NCBI GenBank assembly: GCA_018224505.1
Contig: JAGTVD010000567.1
Coordinates: 1-8,951, forward strand
Reading direction: 5' to 3'
DNA: 8,951 nucleotides
Source: Desulfatitalea sp.
Lineage (GTDB): Bacteria; Desulfobacterota; Desulfobacteria; Desulfobacterales; Desulfosarcinaceae
The stretch's first letter is position 1; each line of letters opens with the position of its first letter. Positions 6,589 through 8,951 of the stretch are shown here, one piece after another. The position numbers were made by a program, and so were the translations under genes. The notes under the pieces were generated by a model. The model was not told where the DNA came from. It ran no database searches and saw nothing but the letters and a program-made list of their open reading frames with translations.

Positions 6589-7154
6589 TCAGTTTCCGCG
6601 GTGGGCAAACAGCTTTGACAGCCTCGCGATCCGGCGCGATCGCGCCGGGTGCCGCCCTGAGAATGCCAACGCGGGCGTCATAACGGTCGATCATAATCAG
6701 CCGGCCCTCTGAATTGAATCGCTATCCCGCAGTGCCGGTCCATGTGGCATGGATCATCTTCATCCAAGGATATCAAAGTTTAAAATTCCAAGTCATCAAA
6801 CATAACGACTGATCAACGTCCAGATGGACGATCTCATCCTCAATGTTTCAACCGTTGGGAATTCCGACGACAGGCCGGATGCCTCTCCATTCACTCTGTC
6901 CGTGCTGCTGCTCCTGCCGTGATGAAACGAGCTGACCGCGTGGACGGAAATAGGGTTTTACCCAGGCAAATGTAGGATAAGCCTTGTTGTGCCAGACTGA
7001 AGTCTCTGTTAGCTTTCCCATAAGGCCGATGCAGGCGAAATGGCGGCAAGAAAGGAGGGATGCGCCGACCAAAGAATAATGAGCGGAGAGGATTCATTGG
7101 TAGAAGCCTATCGTTTCAAAACAAACATGATGACAAAAAAGGAAGGCCTTCAAA
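6589..7154. other. 566-base region without a recognisable gene
   Basis: Between the kinase stop and the PETase-like lipoprotein start I find no recognisable coding sequence; the short open frames here lack ribosome sites and familiar motifs. It contains the 18-base palindrome at 6631-6648 and small inverted repeats, CCATG/CATGG at 6740-6752 and CGTCCA/TGGACG at 6817-6830. Composition shifts from GC-rich near the kinase to more AT-rich near 6770-6810 and 7070-7150. It should hold the promoter of the downstream lipoprotein gene, but I cannot place it with confidence. A decayed gene or small RNA cannot be excluded. Confidence 0.4.
6631..6648. repeat. 18-base perfect GC-rich palindrome
   Basis: CCGGCGCGATCGCGCCGG is identical to its own reverse complement and contains GCGATCGC at its centre. 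It begins 42 bases after the kinase stop. As RNA it would fold into a seven-pair stem with a GATC loop, but no T-run follows, so it is not a classical intrinsic terminator. It may end transcription with Rho, protect the 3' end of the message, or bind a protein dimer. Function is inference. Confidence 0.5.
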
Positions 7155-7985
7155 ATGAAAACAGCAAGAAAAATATTACCCCTGATGCTTACTCTGGCAG
7201 TGTTATTCTTCTTTGCCGCCTGTGACACCGGTTCCGGCACCGGAAACACCTACGATATCGGCAGCAGCGCCGCGGGCAGCGGCATCAGTTCGGCGCGTGT
7301 TTTCGTGCCTGCCGGTACAAACGTAACGGGCGCGGCCACCGTATCCGGTGGTTTTACCAATAATAAGGAGCAGTTTTACTGGCTGGCGGAAAAACTCCAG
7401 GCCGGCGGCATCATCGCCATGGCCATCAGTGCCTCGAACAACTCCTCGATCTCCGGTTATGAAAGAGCCCACCGGGACGGCGTAAGCCTTCTGGCCAGCG
7501 AGAACAGCAACTCCCGCAGCAGCATCAACGGGCGGGTCGGTAAACGCGGCATCATGGGCTTCTCCATGGGCGGCGGCGCGGTGATCAACCTGGGCACCCT
7601 GGCAGGTGTCGATGCGGTCGTGGCCATGGCGCCCTACAGCCCCAGCACCCCCAGCCGGAACCACAACGCGGCCACCATGATCCTCACCGGCACCAGCGAC
7701 ACCACGGCGCCGGCCCGCATGGGAGAAGGGGCATACGACAGACTGCCCTCCAGCACCCCGCGGCTGTATGCCAGCCTGAGAAGCACCAGCCACATGTACT
7801 GGATGAACAACAGTCGCCCGGGCAGCGAGGCCGATTTCATCGTGGCATGGGCACAGCACTACCTCAACGGCGACCAAGCGGCCTATAATGTGTTCTCCCG
7901 CGGCGCCGGCAGCGGTATGACCAACTACAAGTTCAATCCGGGCAGCGGCGGCAACGGCGACACCCCCCCGGCCGGTTGCAACTGA
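7155..7985 (+). CDS. Lipoprotein alpha/beta hydrolase of the cutinase/PET-hydrolase type
   Basis: A 276-residue protein with a lipoprotein signal peptide ending LFFFAAC (Cys23). The mature part reads as an alpha/beta-hydrolase close in layout to bacterial cutinases and Ideonella PETase. The nucleophile elbow is GFSMGGGA (S137), the acid is in GTSDTTAP (D182), and the base in STSHMYW (H213). Spacing S-D is 45 and D-H is 31 residues, against 46 and 31 in PETase (S160, D206, H237). F67 in SGGF lies where PETase has oxyanion Tyr87, M138 matches Met161, and Y161 in APYS falls near Trp185. It would hydrolyse ester bonds, perhaps in polyesters; the substrate is unknown. Asp at +2 after the lipid Cys would mean inner-membrane retention under the enteric rule, which may not apply here. 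The tail ends in a Gly/Pro-rich segment with a single Cys275. AAGGAAGG lies 8 bases before the ATG and supports the start. A terminator hairpin follows, so it is probably monocistronic. Confidence 0.88.
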   Translation: MKTARKILPLMLTLAVLFFFAACDTGSGTGNTYDIGSSAAGSGISSARVFVPAGTNVTGAATVSGGFTNNKEQFYWLAEKLQAGGIIAMAISASNNSSISGYERAHRDGVSLLASENSNSRSSINGRVGKRGIMGFSMGGGAVINLGTLAGVDAVVAMAPYSPSTPSRNHNAATMILTGTSDTTAPARMGEGAYDRLPSSTPRLYASLRSTSHMYWMNNSRPGSEADFIVAWAQHYLNGDQAAYNVFSRGAGSGMTNYKFNPGSGGNGDTPPAGCN

Positions 7986-8063
7986 TAGGTCCAGGGTCGG
8001 ATTCAACGGACGGATCGTAACCATCCCCCAATCCGCCTCAAATGAATAACCCGCCGTATACCG

Positions 8064-8087
8064 GGAGGAGGTCTCACGGCCTCCTCC
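8064..8087 (+). terminator. Terminator-like hairpin after the hydrolase gene
   Basis: GGAGGAGGTC (8064-8073) pairs with GGCCTCCTCC (8078-8087) across a TCAC loop: ten pairs, one of them a U-G wobble. The tail is ATTTC, so the U-run is weak. It lies 79 bases after the hydrolase stop and about 120 bases before the next start, and probably separates the two genes. Because the tail is short, processing or Rho-assisted termination is possible. Confidence 0.65.
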
Positions 8088-8208
8088 ATTTCACCCCAAT
8101 GTGGATCCGCACGATCTGCCCGAATGAGCTGAGGATGTGTCGTCCCGAGATTGCACACCCTTGGCTTTTACACAGGCCCCCCAAGCAAAATTCAATGGAG
8201 CAAAAACG

Positions 8209-8951
8209 ATGCATTTAAATAAACGAGCAATACTGCCGCTGGCGATTTTAGCCATCCTGGGAATTGTCCTGTTCGCGGCATGGTCTCAAACAAAAGGCAA
8301 GGCAGATGCAAACCCCTCCGCACCGGTGGCCATGGTCAACGGTGCGCCGATTGCCCTGGCAACGCTGGAACGAGAGATGCGCAAGACCCGGGACGGGTAT
8401 GCCATGCAGGGACTCTTTCCGGACGATGATCAGCTTGACGCGTTGCGGCAGGAAACACTCCAACGCCTGATCGAAACGGAACTGCTCTGGCAACAAAGCG
8501 TCAAGCAGGAGATCGTCGTGACCGAAGAGGCGGTGGCGGCCGAATTGGAGGAGATGAAACGGCAGCACGTTAACGAGGCCATATTCGAAGGGGTGCTCAA
8601 AAGCGCCAACATTACCATGGCGGAATTGCTGCCCCTGATCCGCAAGGATCTGACGATCCGGGCCTTTGTGGAACAGGAGATTGCCGCCACAATCACCGTT
8701 TCAGCCGATGAGAGCGAATCTTTTTATCAAAACAATCCCCAACATTTCGAGGAACCGGAACAGATCAGGGCCAGTCAAATATGCATTCTTCTGGAACCGG
8801 AGGCCTCAGCCGCGGAAAAGCACAAGGCGCATGAGGCCATCGAGATCCTACAGCAACGCTTGGCGCAGGGCGAATCTTTTGCGGCGCTGGCGGAGGAGGC
8901 ATCCCATTGCGGCGGAATCGACAGCAGCGGTGATCTGGGCTTTTTCACCCG
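8209..8951 (+). CDS. Periplasmic parvulin-type peptidyl-prolyl isomerase (SurA/PpiC-like), partial
   Basis: The first 247 codons are in the window; the gene runs off the right edge. The ATG at 8209 has GGAG 8 bases upstream. The N-terminus MHLNKRAILPLAILAILGIV with the following LFAAW is a signal peptide or membrane anchor with no lipobox Cys. Residues ~39-165 form a helical SurA-N-like chaperone region (VAMVNGAPIALATLEREM, ETLQRLIETELLWQQ, VTEEAVAAELEEM). From ~185 the parvulin rotamase domain begins: EPEQIRASQICILLEPEAS, then ILQQRLAQGESFAALAEEAS and SSGDLGFFTR. These proteins help outer-membrane and secreted proteins fold by isomerising X-Pro bonds. In most parvulins the first strand reads ASHIL; here it reads ASQIC, so the conserved His is Gln190. 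A second Cys, C234, sits in SHCGG. The protein may act mainly as a chaperone. The rest of the domain is not visible. Confidence 0.93.
   Translation, partial: MHLNKRAILPLAILAILGIVLFAAWSQTKGKADANPSAPVAMVNGAPIALATLEREMRKTRDGYAMQGLFPDDDQLDALRQETLQRLIETELLWQQSVKQEIVVTEEAVAAELEEMKRQHVNEAIFEGVLKSANITMAELLPLIRKDLTIRAFVEQEIAATITVSADESESFYQNNPQHFEEPEQIRASQICILLEPEASAAEKHKAHEAIEILQQRLAQGESFAALAEEASHCGGIDSSGDLGFFT

Noticed and set aside
6824..6922. 32-codon open frame beginning MDDLILNVSTV
   Set aside because: No ribosome site and no recognisable motif; too short to support as a gene.
6945..7060. Possible riboswitch (cyclic-di-GMP or cobalamin type) upstream of the lipoprotein gene
   Set aside because: The conserved core sequences of these classes are not present.
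6848..7097. Two overlapping minus-strand frames of about 70 codons, examined as a mobile-element or reverse-transcriptase remnant
   Set aside because: No conserved motif, no terminal repeats or target duplications, and no convincing start signal.
7040..7225. 61-codon plus-strand frame with a good AGGAGG-like stretch nearby
   Set aside because: It overlaps the lipoprotein signal peptide in another frame, shows no family features, and the purine stretch lies after its ATG rather than before it.
7203..8024. 273-codon open frame on the minus strand opposite the PETase-like gene
   Set aside because: Low-complexity Gly/Ala/Val-rich product without domain; the plus strand has a signal peptide, ribosome site and catalytic motifs.

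Overview
The window looks like a chromosomal segment of a GC-rich Gram-negative bacterium. Two lipoproteins, a SurA/PpiC-type folding factor, a TPP-riboswitch-controlled thiSGH operon and a soluble GAF/PAS hybrid histidine kinase would fit a Desulfobacterota (deltaproteobacterial, Desulfosarcina-like) genome. That placement is an impression from protein style, not a demonstrated assignment. I see no transposase, integrase, phage gene, CRISPR array, tRNA or rRNA.

Left part, minus strand (1-1320): the thiamin thiazole operon, transcribed right to left. A sigma70-like promoter (1290-1319) is followed by a TPP riboswitch (about 1188-1270), a terminator-like hairpin (1125-1159), then thiS, thiG and the first codons of thiH, which runs off the left edge. 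ThiS carries sulfur as a C-terminal thiocarboxylate, ThiG builds the thiazole ring, and ThiH supplies dehydroglycine from tyrosine. The three genes are only 3-4 bases apart.

Middle, minus strand (1409-3843): a secreted lipoprotein with a parallel beta-helix fold (carbohydrate lyase/epimerase style), and upstream of it a fumarylacetoacetate hydrolase (FAH) family enzyme with its metal ligands intact. They are 101 bases apart and may be co-transcribed. Sugar-acid breakdown is a possible shared theme but is inference.

Plus strand (about 4129-6588): a large soluble hybrid sensor kinase (GAF-PAS-PAS-HisKA-HATPase-receiver). No partner regulator is visible. A 566-base stretch without a recognisable gene follows (6589-7154); it includes an 18-base perfect palindrome.

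Right part, plus strand (7155-8951): a lipoprotein whose catalytic Ser, Asp and His match the spacing and local motifs of the cutinase/PET-hydrolase family, a terminator hairpin, then a partial periplasmic parvulin-type prolyl isomerase. The isomerase has Gln where the conserved active-site His of the parvulin motif is expected.

I do not see a convincing new multigene system. The most interesting single items are the PETase-like lipoprotein, the parvulin with the replaced His, and the layout of the thi leader.
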